From the NCBI GenBank assembly GCA_937895825.1, contig CALBKP010000055.1, positions 1-23,739 of the forward strand: DNA of 23,739 nt, in the 5' to 3' direction. The notes beneath the pieces are model-generated. The model had not been told where the DNA came from. It ran no database searches and saw only the letters and a program-made list of their open reading frames with translations. The position numbers were made by a program, and so were the translations under genes. Within the stretch, counting starts at the first letter, position 1; each line of letters opens with the position of its first letter. Positions 15,375 to 23,419 of this stretch are shown here, in pieces. Origin of the DNA: an uncultured Alistipes sp. (lineage in GTDB: Bacteria; Bacteroidota; Bacteroidia; Bacteroidales; Rikenellaceae).

Positions 15375-16490
15375 ATGAGATTCAGACTAATACCATCGAT
15401 ACCAGGATACCGAACCCTCGATAGATACATCTTGGGGAAGTTCCTGCGTACCTACATCTTCGGACTCGTGATGATGGTCATCATCCTCGTCGTGTTCGAC
15501 TATGTGGAGAAGGTCGACGACTTCACCGAGCTTAAGGCTCCGTGGAGCGGCATCATCTTCGACTACTACCTCAACTTCATCCCGCACTTCGTAAACCAGT
15601 TCAGTGCACTGTTTACCTTTATATCGGTTATCTTCTTCACCTCGAAGATGGCCATGCAGACCGAGATTGTGGCGATACTATCTGGCGGTGTGAGCTTCCG
15701 CCGCCTTATGTGGCCATATATGCTCGGCTCGGCACTTATCGCCGCCCTGAGCCTCTCGCTCAGTTTGTGGGTTATCCCCGAGGGGCAGAAGGATAGCGTT
15801 GCCTTCCAGAGTCAGTATCTGAAGAAGAACCAGCTTATCGTCTACGACCAGCATGTATATCGCCAGATAGAGCCCGGCACGTTTGCTTATATTCGTGGCT
15901 ATTCGCCGAGCCTTGAGCGCGTACCCTTCTTCTCGATGGAGCGCTACGAGGGGGCGAAGATGGTCGAGACGCTCAATGCCGCAAGTGCATCGTTCGACGA
16001 GGAGTCGGGACGTTGGACAGCACCCCGCTACGTGATCTACACACGCACCGAGGATGGATCACTCGGCTATAAGCAGTACCGAAACCTCGATACGCTCATC
16101 AACCTCGATGCCCGTGAGTTGGTCGATGCCAAGGGTCTTGTAAAGACTCAAAACATCGAAGAGCTCAACGACTTCCTCAAGCAGCAACGACGCAAGGGCT
16201 CGGATAACGTCTTTATCATCGAGGTAGAGCGTCACACACGCTTCTCATACCCATTCTCAACCTTTATCCTCACTATTATCGGCGTTTCGCTCGCCTCACG
16301 TAAGGTGCGTGGCGGTATGGGTATGCATATCGGCGTTGGTATTGCTCTGTGTTTCGGTTATATTATGTTAGGACGTGTCTTTGAGCAGATTGCCATTAGC
16401 GGCTCGTTGGCCCCATGGCTGGGAGTATGGTTGCCTAATATGATATTTGCCGTCATAGCCATTTTTGTTTACCGTAAAGCACCCAAATAG
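15375..16490 (+). CDS. LptF/LptG-type permease (YjgP/YjgQ family)
   Basis: 371 residues, the usual length. Family members form the inner-membrane permease of the Lpt system that extracts lipopolysaccharide for transport to the outer membrane. The start LDRYILGKFLRTYIFGL is typical, followed by membrane helices at about 20-44, 60-85 and 110-133. A periplasmic beta-rich (jellyroll-like) part occupies about 140-280, and a second set of three helices lies in 290-367. The conserved TEIVAILSGGVSFRRLMWP segment of the cytoplasmic coupling helix is present. LptF and LptG cannot be told apart with confidence; LptG is slightly favoured. The stop is 2 bp before the start of the next gene, which implies translational coupling. 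Confidence 0.9.
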   Translation: MRFRLIPSIPGYRTLDRYILGKFLRTYIFGLVMMVIILVVFDYVEKVDDFTELKAPWSGIIFDYYLNFIPHFVNQFSALFTFISVIFFTSKMAMQTEIVAILSGGVSFRRLMWPYMLGSALIAALSLSLSLWVIPEGQKDSVAFQSQYLKKNQLIVYDQHVYRQIEPGTFAYIRGYSPSLERVPFFSMERYEGAKMVETLNAASASFDEESGRWTAPRYVIYTRTEDGSLGYKQYRNLDTLINLDARELVDAKGLVKTQNIEELNDFLKQQRRKGSDNVFIIEVERHTRFSYPFSTFILTIIGVSLASRKVRGGMGMHIGVGIALCFGYIMLGRVFEQIAISGSLAPWLGVWLPNMIFAVIAIFVYRKAPK

Positions 16491-16492
16491 CG

Positions 16493-18781
16493 ATGCGAAC
16501 AATTAATGATATTGCCGATGTTGTTCGCCGTGGCGAACGCATCACTACCGACGATGCCATAAAACTATGGCGCGAAGCACCTCTCTGGCTCCTCGGCGAA
16601 CTTGCTACGGCACGCAAACGCAGGGCGAGTGGCGAGGCCGTGTATTACAACCGTAATGTACACCTCGAGCCCACAAACATCTGCCTGTTTAATTGCGAGT
16701 TCTGCTCGTTCCGCCGTAGAGAGGGAGACCCAGATGCTTGGTACATGTCACTCGACGACATCGAGGCACGTGCTGCGGAGCTAAAGGGTACGGATATCAC
16801 CGAGGTTCACATCGTTGGCGGCGTGCATCCTAAGCACGACTTAGACACCTACTGCGCGATGATTCGCCGCGTGAAGGCACAGTTGCCACACGTGACGGTC
16901 AAGGCCTATACGGCCGTAGAGATATTCTACATGATACGTCACGAGGGGATCTCCGTGGTCGAAGGCTTGCGCCGCTTGAAGGATGCAGGCATGGAGTGCA
17001 TCCCTGGTGGTGGTGCCGAGATCTTTGATGAAAAGCTCAGGGCGAAGATATGTCCTGACAAGTGTAGCTCGGAGGAGTGGCTCGCAGTACACCGTGCAGC
17101 ACATAACATGGGCATTGCAACAAACTGCACGATGCTCTATGGCCATATCGAGATTATCGAGCAGCGTGTCGACCACCTCGACCGCCTGCGTCGTCTTCAA
17201 GACGAAGCTCCGGGCTTTGATGCCTTCATCCCGCTGAAGTATCACAGCCGCGGCAACCGCATGTCGGAGGCTGGCGAGTGTGGTACCGAGGATGATATGC
17301 GTACGATAGCCATGAGCCGCATCTTCCTCGATAACATTCCGCACATCAAGGCCTACTGGGTATCATACGGCAAGGCGACGACGGAGATGGCCTTAGCCTT
17401 TGGTGCCGACGATATTGATGGCACTATTGGCGATACGACGAAGATATACTCCATGGCTGGTGGTATTGACCGCCCGACGATGAGTGTCGAGGAACTTGAA
17501 TCTATGGTTCGTACGGCTGGTTTCCGTCCCGTGGAGCGCGACTCGCACTACAACCACATCTCACATAACGGCGAACATCAACCCCAAAAAACGCCTACCC
17601 ATGCGCCAAAGAGCGTAACACCTATCACTAAGAGTACGGCAGAGATTACAAAGGAGGCTCCCGCCACGAAGGATAGCCCCCAAAAGGAAACAACAGCGAC
17701 AATGGCTACACAGAACATAGAGAGAGAAAGTGTTAGTAAGGCAACTGCTACAAAGCCCACGGCACATAAGCGCGAGGCCGAAGCCACAAAGAGGGTATAC
17801 TCTACCAGTAGCAACTCAAAGAGGGGCTCGAAGGGCAACAAGAAGGGTCGTCGCGAGGAGATTAAGAGCATATATAAGCGTATGCCGCTACTCTCGAACA
17901 TAGTGCTTATCGGTTTGCTGGGTATTCTCATTCTGGCAGGTCTATACATCGGACTTCACTGGGGCACGCGCCACGGCAATACGATTAAGGTTCCCAACCT
18001 CCTCGGCATGCCAATAGACGAGGCTCGCCAAGTGGCCGATGATAAGGACTTGAATATCATCGTGCGTGACTCGATATTTGATGTTGACCTTCCGGGTGGC
18101 ACTGTTGTCGACCAGCTACCACGCACATCGACCGTAAGGGATGTGACCGTGAAACCTGGCCGTAAGATTTACGTTACGATCAATGCCTATAACCGCCGCA
18201 TGGTCGACGTTCCCTACGTTGCAAAGCAGACACTACGCCAGGCACTCAACCAGTTGGAGCGCGCAGGACTCACCATCGACGAGATTATCTACGAGGCCGA
18301 CCTAACGTCTACGGACTATGTTCTCGCACAGAGTATCAACAACAAAGATATACGCCCCTCGACGAAGTTAAAGACTGAGGTTGGCACGGGCGTTACGCTC
18401 AAGGTGAGCTACCAGCGCGAGGAGCAATACACCGTAGCGCCACGTCTTGTAGGCCTATCTATCCAGCAGGCAAAGGGGCGTTTGTGGGATAGCGGCCTTA
18501 ATGTAGGTAAGATCGTCTACGACGAGAGTGTTGAGGACATTATCGCTCGCCGAGCAGCGAGGGTATATAAGCAGTCGACAACGCTTGGCTCAAGCATACG
18601 CCGTGGTAGCGAGGTAACGCTATACCTTTCGTGCAACGAGAATTTCGTTGACTCGTTAGCGCAGATTGCCGACAAGGAGTCTAAGCGTTACGAGCAGCAG
18701 CGCCGTAAGGAGCAGGCCGAGCGTCGTAAGGCCGAGGAGGCTGAGGCCAATGGCGAAGCTACAACCGATAGTGCAGAGTAG
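16493..18781 (+). CDS. mqnE: Fusion of aminofutalosine synthase MqnE with a membrane PASTA protein
   Basis: 762 residues in one uninterrupted frame. Residues 1 to ~358 are a full MqnE, the radical SAM enzyme making aminofutalosine in the futalosine menaquinone pathway. Evidence: CLFNCEFC (Cys64/68/71, binding 4Fe-4S), HIVGGVHP (106-113), KAYTAVEI, PGGGAEIFDE, KICPDKC, TMLYGHIE and GFDAFIPLKYH. Residues ~358-460 are a Thr/Lys/Pro/Ser-rich, then Lys/Arg-rich linker; 467-489 is one transmembrane helix. Residues ~495-565, 566-640 and 641-720 are three PASTA domains, followed by a charged tail. Topology should be MqnE and linker in the cytosol, PASTA in the periplasm. MqnE alone is normally ~360-390 residues, and a separate TM-PASTA gene next to rluD is the common Bacteroidales arrangement, so this is a gene fusion. 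In-frame ATGs at 17702 (Met404) and 17882 (Met464) could also start a free PASTA protein. Confidence 0.9.
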   Translation: MRTINDIADVVRRGERITTDDAIKLWREAPLWLLGELATARKRRASGEAVYYNRNVHLEPTNICLFNCEFCSFRRREGDPDAWYMSLDDIEARAAELKGTDITEVHIVGGVHPKHDLDTYCAMIRRVKAQLPHVTVKAYTAVEIFYMIRHEGISVVEGLRRLKDAGMECIPGGGAEIFDEKLRAKICPDKCSSEEWLAVHRAAHNMGIATNCTMLYGHIEIIEQRVDHLDRLRRLQDEAPGFDAFIPLKYHSRGNRMSEAGECGTEDDMRTIAMSRIFLDNIPHIKAYWVSYGKATTEMALAFGADDIDGTIGDTTKIYSMAGGIDRPTMSVEELESMVRTAGFRPVERDSHYNHISHNGEHQPQKTPTHAPKSVTPITKSTAEITKEAPATKDSPQKETTATMATQNIERESVSKATATKPTAHKREAEATKRVYSTSSNSKRGSKGNKKGRREEIKSIYKRMPLLSNIVLIGLLGILILAGLYIGLHWGTRHGNTIKVPNLLGMPIDEARQVADDKDLNIIVRDSIFDVDLPGGTVVDQLPRTSTVRDVTVKPGRKIYVTINAYNRRMVDVPYVAKQTLRQALNQLERAGLTIDEIIYEADLTSTDYVLAQSINNKDIRPSTKLKTEVGTGVTLKVSYQREEQYTVAPRLVGLSIQQAKGRLWDSGLNVGKIVYDESVEDIIARRAARVYKQSTTLGSSIRRGSEVTLYLSCNENFVDSLAQIADKESKRYEQQRRKEQAERRKAEEAEANGEATTDSAE

Positions 18782-18820
18782 CCCTCGTATCGAAACTAAT
18801 AACGATAAACTTGACAGGAA

Positions 18821-19915
18821 GTGATAGACAAGGACAAATATATTGATGACGAGTTCCTCGACATTGATGTTGATACCACAGATGGTGAGGGTGAAGGCGA
18901 CGAAATGTTCGAGCATTTTGCAGTGACGGTGGATAAGGGACAGTCGATGATGCGACTCGATAAGTTCCTCACCATACGTCTCGAGCACACGTCGCGGAAC
19001 CGCATACAGGCCGCTGCCGATGGACAAAACATTCTCGTAAACGGCAAGCCCCAGAAGTCGAGCTACAAGGTGAAACCTCTCGACCAGATCTCCATCGTAC
19101 TACCTTACCCACGCCGCAAGGAGGAGATCGTACCCGAGAATATACCGCTGAATATCGTCTACGAGGATGACGACATCATCGTCATCAATAAGGAGGCAGG
19201 TATGGTCGTCCACCCTGGTGTGGGTAACCATAGCGGCACGTTGGTACACGCCCTTTCGTACCACCTACAAAACCTACCAATGTTCTCGGAGGGTAATGCC
19301 CGCGCAGGCCTTGTTCACCGTATCGACAAGGATACGTCGGGAATATTGGTCGTAGCAAAGAACGAGCGTGCCCATGCATCGCTTGCCAAGCAGTTCTTCG
19401 ACCACACGATATATCGTCGCTATGTAGCCCTTGTGTGGGGTAACATTGCCGAGGATGAGGGTACGATAATTGGAAATATCGGTCGTAGCCCCAAGGATCG
19501 CTTGCAGATGTATGTCTTTGCCGATGGCTCGGATGGCAAGCATGCCGTTACGCACTTCAAGGTGCTACGTCGCTATGGCTACGTGACACTCGTGGAGTGC
19601 CGCTTGGAGACAGGTCGCACGCACCAGATACGTGTACACATGTCGTGGCAGGGACACCCACTCTTTAACGACGAGCGTTATGGAGGCAACCGCATACTCA
19701 AGGGCACAACGTTTATGAAATATAAGCAATTCGTGGAGAACTGCTTCAAGCTAATACCCCGCCAGTCGCTCCACGCCCGCGCACTTGGCTTTGACCACCC
19801 CACGACGGGAAAGTATGTGCAGTTTGAGTCGGAGCTACCCGACGACTTCAAGGCCGTACTCCAGAAGTGGGACACATATACCGATGCAGTTGGACTCGAT
19901 ATGGACGAGATATAG
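18821..19915 (+). CDS. rluD: 23S rRNA pseudouridine synthase, RluD type
   Basis: 364 residues. It converts uridines to pseudouridine in large-subunit rRNA. There is an acidic N-terminal extension, an S4 RNA-binding domain (about 45-90, RLDKFLTIRLEHTSRNRIQ and KPQKSSYKV), then the RluA-family catalytic domain with VVHPGVGNHSGTLV and LVHRIDKDTSG, where Asp169 is the catalytic residue, and LETGRTHQIRVH. A short insertion (GGNRILKGTTFMKYKQ) before the last part is common in Bacteroidota members. The start is a GTG at 18821, directly after an in-frame TGA, so no longer form is possible; an ATG at 18905 would lose the acidic extension but keep all domains. RluD is preferred over RluC/RluA by context (next to a PASTA gene) and length. 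39 bp after the MqnE-PASTA gene. Confidence 0.9.
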   Translation: MIDKDKYIDDEFLDIDVDTTDGEGEGDEMFEHFAVTVDKGQSMMRLDKFLTIRLEHTSRNRIQAAADGQNILVNGKPQKSSYKVKPLDQISIVLPYPRRKEEIVPENIPLNIVYEDDDIIVINKEAGMVVHPGVGNHSGTLVHALSYHLQNLPMFSEGNARAGLVHRIDKDTSGILVVAKNERAHASLAKQFFDHTIYRRYVALVWGNIAEDEGTIIGNIGRSPKDRLQMYVFADGSDGKHAVTHFKVLRRYGYVTLVECRLETGRTHQIRVHMSWQGHPLFNDERYGGNRILKGTTFMKYKQFVENCFKLIPRQSLHARALGFDHPTTGKYVQFESELPDDFKAVLQKWDTYTDAVGLDMDEI

Positions 19916-19983
19916 CGAGAGATGGGTGGCATTCCACAACACTTGATAAGGATAATGGTTTTACAACCCTAAATGTAGAAGAA

Positions 19984-21777
19984 ATGTTCCTACCTACAAC
20001 GAACAAAGAGGTTGAGGCTCGCGGATGGGACGAGCTCGATGTCATCATCTTCTCGGGTGATGCCTACATAGACCACCCCGCCTTTGGCCCAGCGGTCATT
20101 GGCCGTATTCTTGAGGCCGAGGGCTATCGTGTAGCCATCGTGCCACAGCCAAACTGGCGCGACGACCTGCGTGACTTCAAGAAACTCGGTAAGCCGAGGC
20201 TCTTCTTCGCAGTGACTGCAGGTGCTATGGATTCAATGGTCAACCACTACACCGCAAACATTCGCCTTAGATCGAACGATGCATACACGCCTGGTGGTAA
20301 GGCAGGCTTCCGCCCCGACCGCACGGTTGACACATATACTCAGATACTCAAAAAGTTATACCCTCATACTCCCGTGGTTATTGGTGGCATCGAGGCTTCA
20401 CTACGTCGTCTTACACACTACGACTACTGGAGCGACAAGCTGCAACGCTCGATACTTGCCACGAGCGGTGCCGACCTACTCGTCTACGGCATGGGCGACA
20501 AGCCTATCCGCGAGGTGGCAAAGGCACTACGCAATGGCTTTAACATGAAGCTCTTACGTGGCCTTAGGCAGGTGGGTTTCATGGCCGATGGAGAGTATGT
20601 TCAGAAGCTATACAACGGCAAAACCATAGTCCTAAACTCATTCGAAGAGTGTGAGGCTGACAAGCGTAAGTTTGGCCAGAACTTCAAGGAGATAGAGATC
20701 CTTAGCAATATGATGGAGTGCGAGACTACGCTCGTAGAGAGGGTAGACGACCGCTACACCGTCATCACGCCACCACACGCCACGCTCACTTCCGAGGAGC
20801 TCGATCACTCGTTCGACCTGCCATACGAGCGAGCGCCACACCCACGCTACAAGGGCAAGGGCGATATCCCCGCCTGGGAGATGATCAAGCACTCGATAAA
20901 CATACACCGCGGTTGCTTCGGTGGCTGCTCGTTCTGCACCATCTCGGCACACCAAGGTAAATTCATAAACTCACGCTCGGAGCGATCAATCCTTGCAGAG
21001 GTCAAGCGCCTTACGGAGATGCCCGACTTCAAGGGTTACATCTCCGACATAGGAGCACCCTCGGCAAACATGTACCGCATGCGTGGCCGTAACGAGGAGC
21101 TATGTAAACGATGCAAGCGTCCGTCGTGTCTGCACCCTAAGCTCTGCCCCAATATGAACAACGACCACACGCCACTTCTCGACCTCTATCGTAAGATACG
21201 CGAGGTAAAGGGTGTGAAACGGGCATTCATAGGTAGCGGCATACGCTACGACCTCTTCGACTCGTCGCCCTACTTCGAGACCGTCGTCAAGTATCACACC
21301 TCGGGTCGTCTGAAGGTTGCCCCAGAGCATACGGAAGACCGTGTTTTGAATCTTATGCGTAAACCCTCGTTTGCGATGTTCGAGGATATGAATCGTAAGT
21401 TCCAGCAAATATGCCGTAAGGAGGAGCTTAAGTATCAACTTATACCCTACTTCATATCCTCGCATCCAGGCTGCCGCGAGGAGGATATGCAGGCTTTGGC
21501 ACGCAAGGTGCTCGGTAAGCTACACTTTACCTTAGAGCAGGTGCAGGATCTCACGCCTACGCCCATGACCCTATCGTCGGTGATGTTCTACACGGGCGAG
21601 AATCCATACACGGGCGAGAGCGTCTTTGTGGCACGCTCACAGGAGGAGAAACGTCGTCAGAAGAGCTACTTCTTCGGCGGCACACTCCCCACAGACCATA
21701 CCCACAAAGCAGCAGGACAAAAGCCGCAACCCAAGCGAAACAATAGAAGCGCTCCCGCGCGAGGACGTAGACGATAG
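19984..21777 (+). CDS. YgiQ-family radical SAM protein
   Basis: 597 residues from the ATG at 19984. The frame is open back to 19867, but that would overlap rluD and add residues unlike the family, while MFLPTTNKEVEARGWDELDV matches the usual YgiQ beginning. The N-terminal part has the cobalamin-binding-like region (SGDAYIDHPAFG, GRILEAEGYRV). The radical SAM centre is RGCFGGCSFC (Cys311/315/318). A second Cys group (CKRCKRPSC and LCPN) lies about 110 residues further, as is usual in this family. The C terminus is basic and Pro/Arg-rich. YgiQ proteins are widely conserved but their reaction is not established. The family probably modifies a substrate by radical chemistry; the target cannot be read from sequence. 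68 bp after rluD. Confidence 0.92.
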   Translation: MFLPTTNKEVEARGWDELDVIIFSGDAYIDHPAFGPAVIGRILEAEGYRVAIVPQPNWRDDLRDFKKLGKPRLFFAVTAGAMDSMVNHYTANIRLRSNDAYTPGGKAGFRPDRTVDTYTQILKKLYPHTPVVIGGIEASLRRLTHYDYWSDKLQRSILATSGADLLVYGMGDKPIREVAKALRNGFNMKLLRGLRQVGFMADGEYVQKLYNGKTIVLNSFEECEADKRKFGQNFKEIEILSNMMECETTLVERVDDRYTVITPPHATLTSEELDHSFDLPYERAPHPRYKGKGDIPAWEMIKHSINIHRGCFGGCSFCTISAHQGKFINSRSERSILAEVKRLTEMPDFKGYISDIGAPSANMYRMRGRNEELCKRCKRPSCLHPKLCPNMNNDHTPLLDLYRKIREVKGVKRAFIGSGIRYDLFDSSPYFETVVKYHTSGRLKVAPEHTEDRVLNLMRKPSFAMFEDMNRKFQQICRKEELKYQLIPYFISSHPGCREEDMQALARKVLGKLHFTLEQVQDLTPTPMTLSSVMFYTGENPYTGESVFVARSQEEKRRQKSYFFGGTLPTDHTHKAAGQKPQPKRNNRSAPARGRRR

Positions 21778-21801
21778 TATAACCATTAGAACTTATAAGA
21801 T

Positions 21802-22245
21802 ATGAAAAAGAGCATCTTTATCACCGCAGCTACTCTTCTTGCAGTAGCATGCGGAGGAGCAAACAACAACACTCCCACGGAGAGTGAGCCTGCGACTACG
21901 AATGACAATAAGTACCACGCCGAGCGCATCGACGAGATCACAGCAAATGCCAAGGAGAACTTCAACCGTGGTGCCGATAAGGTTGGAGAGTTTGCCAAGG
22001 AGGTAGACAAGAGCATCTGCGATGGTGCCGAGGTGGTAAGCCAGCGCGCAAAGGCTTCAATGGAGCGCGGCGGGGAGCTATACGACAAGGTGAAGGTCGA
22101 GGTTAAGAATGCTGCCGACAATGTTAAGGATAAGAGCGTTGAGCTGGGCACGGAACTTGTCGTGAAGAGTGCCGAGGCCTATGACAAGGCCGTGGAGGCT
22201 GGCTCTAAGACAATCCAGCGCGTTAAAGATAACTTAGAGGAGTAA
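21802..22245 (+). CDS. Small lipoprotein with long amphipathic helix
   Basis: 147 residues. The signal peptide ends LLAVAC (Cys17), followed by GGANNN with no acidic cluster. It therefore lacks the surface-export signal seen in the lipoproteins on the other strand and probably faces the periplasm. From about residue 40 to the end it is almost all predicted helix with repeated A/V-K-x-x-A-D/E steps (DKVGEFAKEVDKS, NAADNVKDKSVELG, KAVEAGSKTIQRVKDN), resembling LEA/apolipoprotein or YtxH-like amphipathic helices that lie along membranes. No named family recognised. It is the last gene of the operon, 24 bp after the YgiQ gene and before the terminator. Confidence 0.82.
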   Translation: MKKSIFITAATLLAVACGGANNNTPTESEPATTNDNKYHAERIDEITANAKENFNRGADKVGEFAKEVDKSICDGAEVVSQRAKASMERGGELYDKVKVEVKNAADNVKDKSVELGTELVVKSAEAYDKAVEAGSKTIQRVKDNLEE

Positions 22246-22297
22246 TCCTTCGCAGTATGTAATAGGACAAACGGCTAACCTTTTTGCGCATAAAGAA

Positions 22298-22328
22298 ACC
22301 CCAAAAGTTTAGAAAAAACTTTTGGGGT
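22298..22328. terminator. Bidirectional terminator between convergent genes
   Basis: A 13-bp perfect stem (ACCCCAAAAGTTT at 22298-22310 paired with 22316-22328) with a 5-nt loop lies between the plus-strand lipoprotein and the minus-strand kinase. A/T-rich bases follow on both sides: TCATTTCATT to the right, and on the minus strand TTCTTT. It most likely ends both transcripts. Confidence 0.85.
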
Positions 22329-22369
22329 CATTTCATTCCGGTTAACCTTTTATGTTTTCCTACGAGAGT

Positions 22370-23371
22370 CTAAAAGAGATATTGATCCTTACGTACCCTA
22401 TCCATAAGGCTGAATATTTCGCGCCAGGCATCCTCACCAAAGGTCGTTCCAACAACCTCGATGACCTTACCAGCAGTGATTGCACCTATCGTTCCACACT
22501 GCCTGAGCGACATACCCTCGCAAAGAGCTGAGAGGAAGCCAGCAGCATAGAAGTCACCAGCACCAGTGGTATCGACACGCTTAGCAGCTGCCATGATGCC
22601 CACCTGCACAACCTCGTCACCACGCTTGATAAGCGCCCCCTTCATACCTATCTTCACAATAGCCAACTCACACATATTGCTGATATATTGCAGAGCGTTG
22701 ATAGGCTCCTGCTCGCCGCTGAAGGCTCGTGCCTCATCCTCATTGGCAAAGAGAATATCTACATGCTTAGCCACAAGGTCACGCAAGAAGTCGCGATTCT
22801 CCTCCACAACGTTAAACGACGCAAGGTCGATGGCGACCTTCAAGCCATGTTGCTTAGCCTTCTCAATGGCCGTGCGTATAAGGTTATGATCCTGAACAAG
22901 GTAGCCCTCGATATATAGGCAATCGTAATCGTCGAATACAGCACCATCGATGTCCTCTGGATGAAGGTGTGCAGCAGCACCGAGATGCGTTACAAGCGTA
23001 CGCTCACCATCGGGTGACACGAGCGACACACACTTACCAGAACGATACTTCGAGCGAAGGATATAGGGCTCAACGCCAATGTTACGCAGTGCCTGCTCGT
23101 AGAAGTCACCCGTGGTATCGTTACCCACCTTGCCAATAAAGCCTACGTCGGTACCGAGGCGTGCCATGGCACGTATTGTGTTGCCGGCCGAGCCACCGAG
23201 CGACAACGAATAGGGACAACCAGCCACATGCTTCGAAATATCCGTCTGTAACTCACTATCCACCAGGCTCATAGAGCCCTTCGCCAAATTATAGAGGCCA
23301 AGCACCTCGTCGTTCGACATATTGACGAGCATATCCGTAAGGGCATTGCCAATGCCTATAACTCTCTTCAT
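22370..23371 (-). CDS. PfkB-family sugar/nucleoside kinase, adenosine-kinase-like
   Basis: 333 residues, the normal length. PfkB-fold kinases phosphorylate sugars or nucleosides with ATP. The two family signatures are visible: LGGSAGNTIRAMARLG near residue 58 (substrate side) and VDTTGAGDFYAAGFL with catalytic Asp273 (DTTGAGD anion hole). The N terminus VIGIGNALTDMLV and the GKVGNDTTGDFY segment resemble the adenosine kinase branch; ribokinase, inosine/guanosine kinase or another nucleoside specificity cannot be excluded. It follows pfkA by 48 bp on the same strand, so the two are probably co-transcribed, and it converges on the terminator at 22298-22328. Confidence 0.88.
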   Translation of the reverse strand: MKRVIGIGNALTDMLVNMSNDEVLGLYNLAKGSMSLVDSELQTDISKHVAGCPYSLSLGGSAGNTIRAMARLGTDVGFIGKVGNDTTGDFYEQALRNIGVEPYILRSKYRSGKCVSLVSPDGERTLVTHLGAAAHLHPEDIDGAVFDDYDCLYIEGYLVQDHNLIRTAIEKAKQHGLKVAIDLASFNVVEENRDFLRDLVAKHVDILFANEDEARAFSGEQEPINALQYISNMCELAIVKIGMKGALIKRGDEVVQVGIMAAAKRVDTTGAGDFYAAGFLSALCEGMSLRQCGTIGAITAGKVIEVVGTTFGEDAWREIFSLMDRVRKDQYLF

Positions 23372-23419
23372 TCCGTTTGGGTATTTAGTTTATGGGGGTT
23401 ATAAAGTTGTATGATTCGA

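Noticed and set aside
16841..17344. 167-codon minus-strand frame inside the mqnE part
   Set aside because: Antisense shadow of conserved MqnE codons; no promoter or domain.
17561..17949. Minus-strand frames of 68 and 123 codons over the fusion linker, considered as a separate gene interrupting mqnE
   Set aside because: Their hydrophobic, Cys/Leu-rich translations are complements of the Lys/Thr/Ala linker and TM helix; the plus-strand frame is continuous and has clear domains on both sides.
19867..19983. Longer N terminus for the YgiQ-family protein
   Set aside because: The frame is open, but it overlaps the end of rluD and the added residues do not resemble the family; the ATG at 19984 gives the normal beginning.
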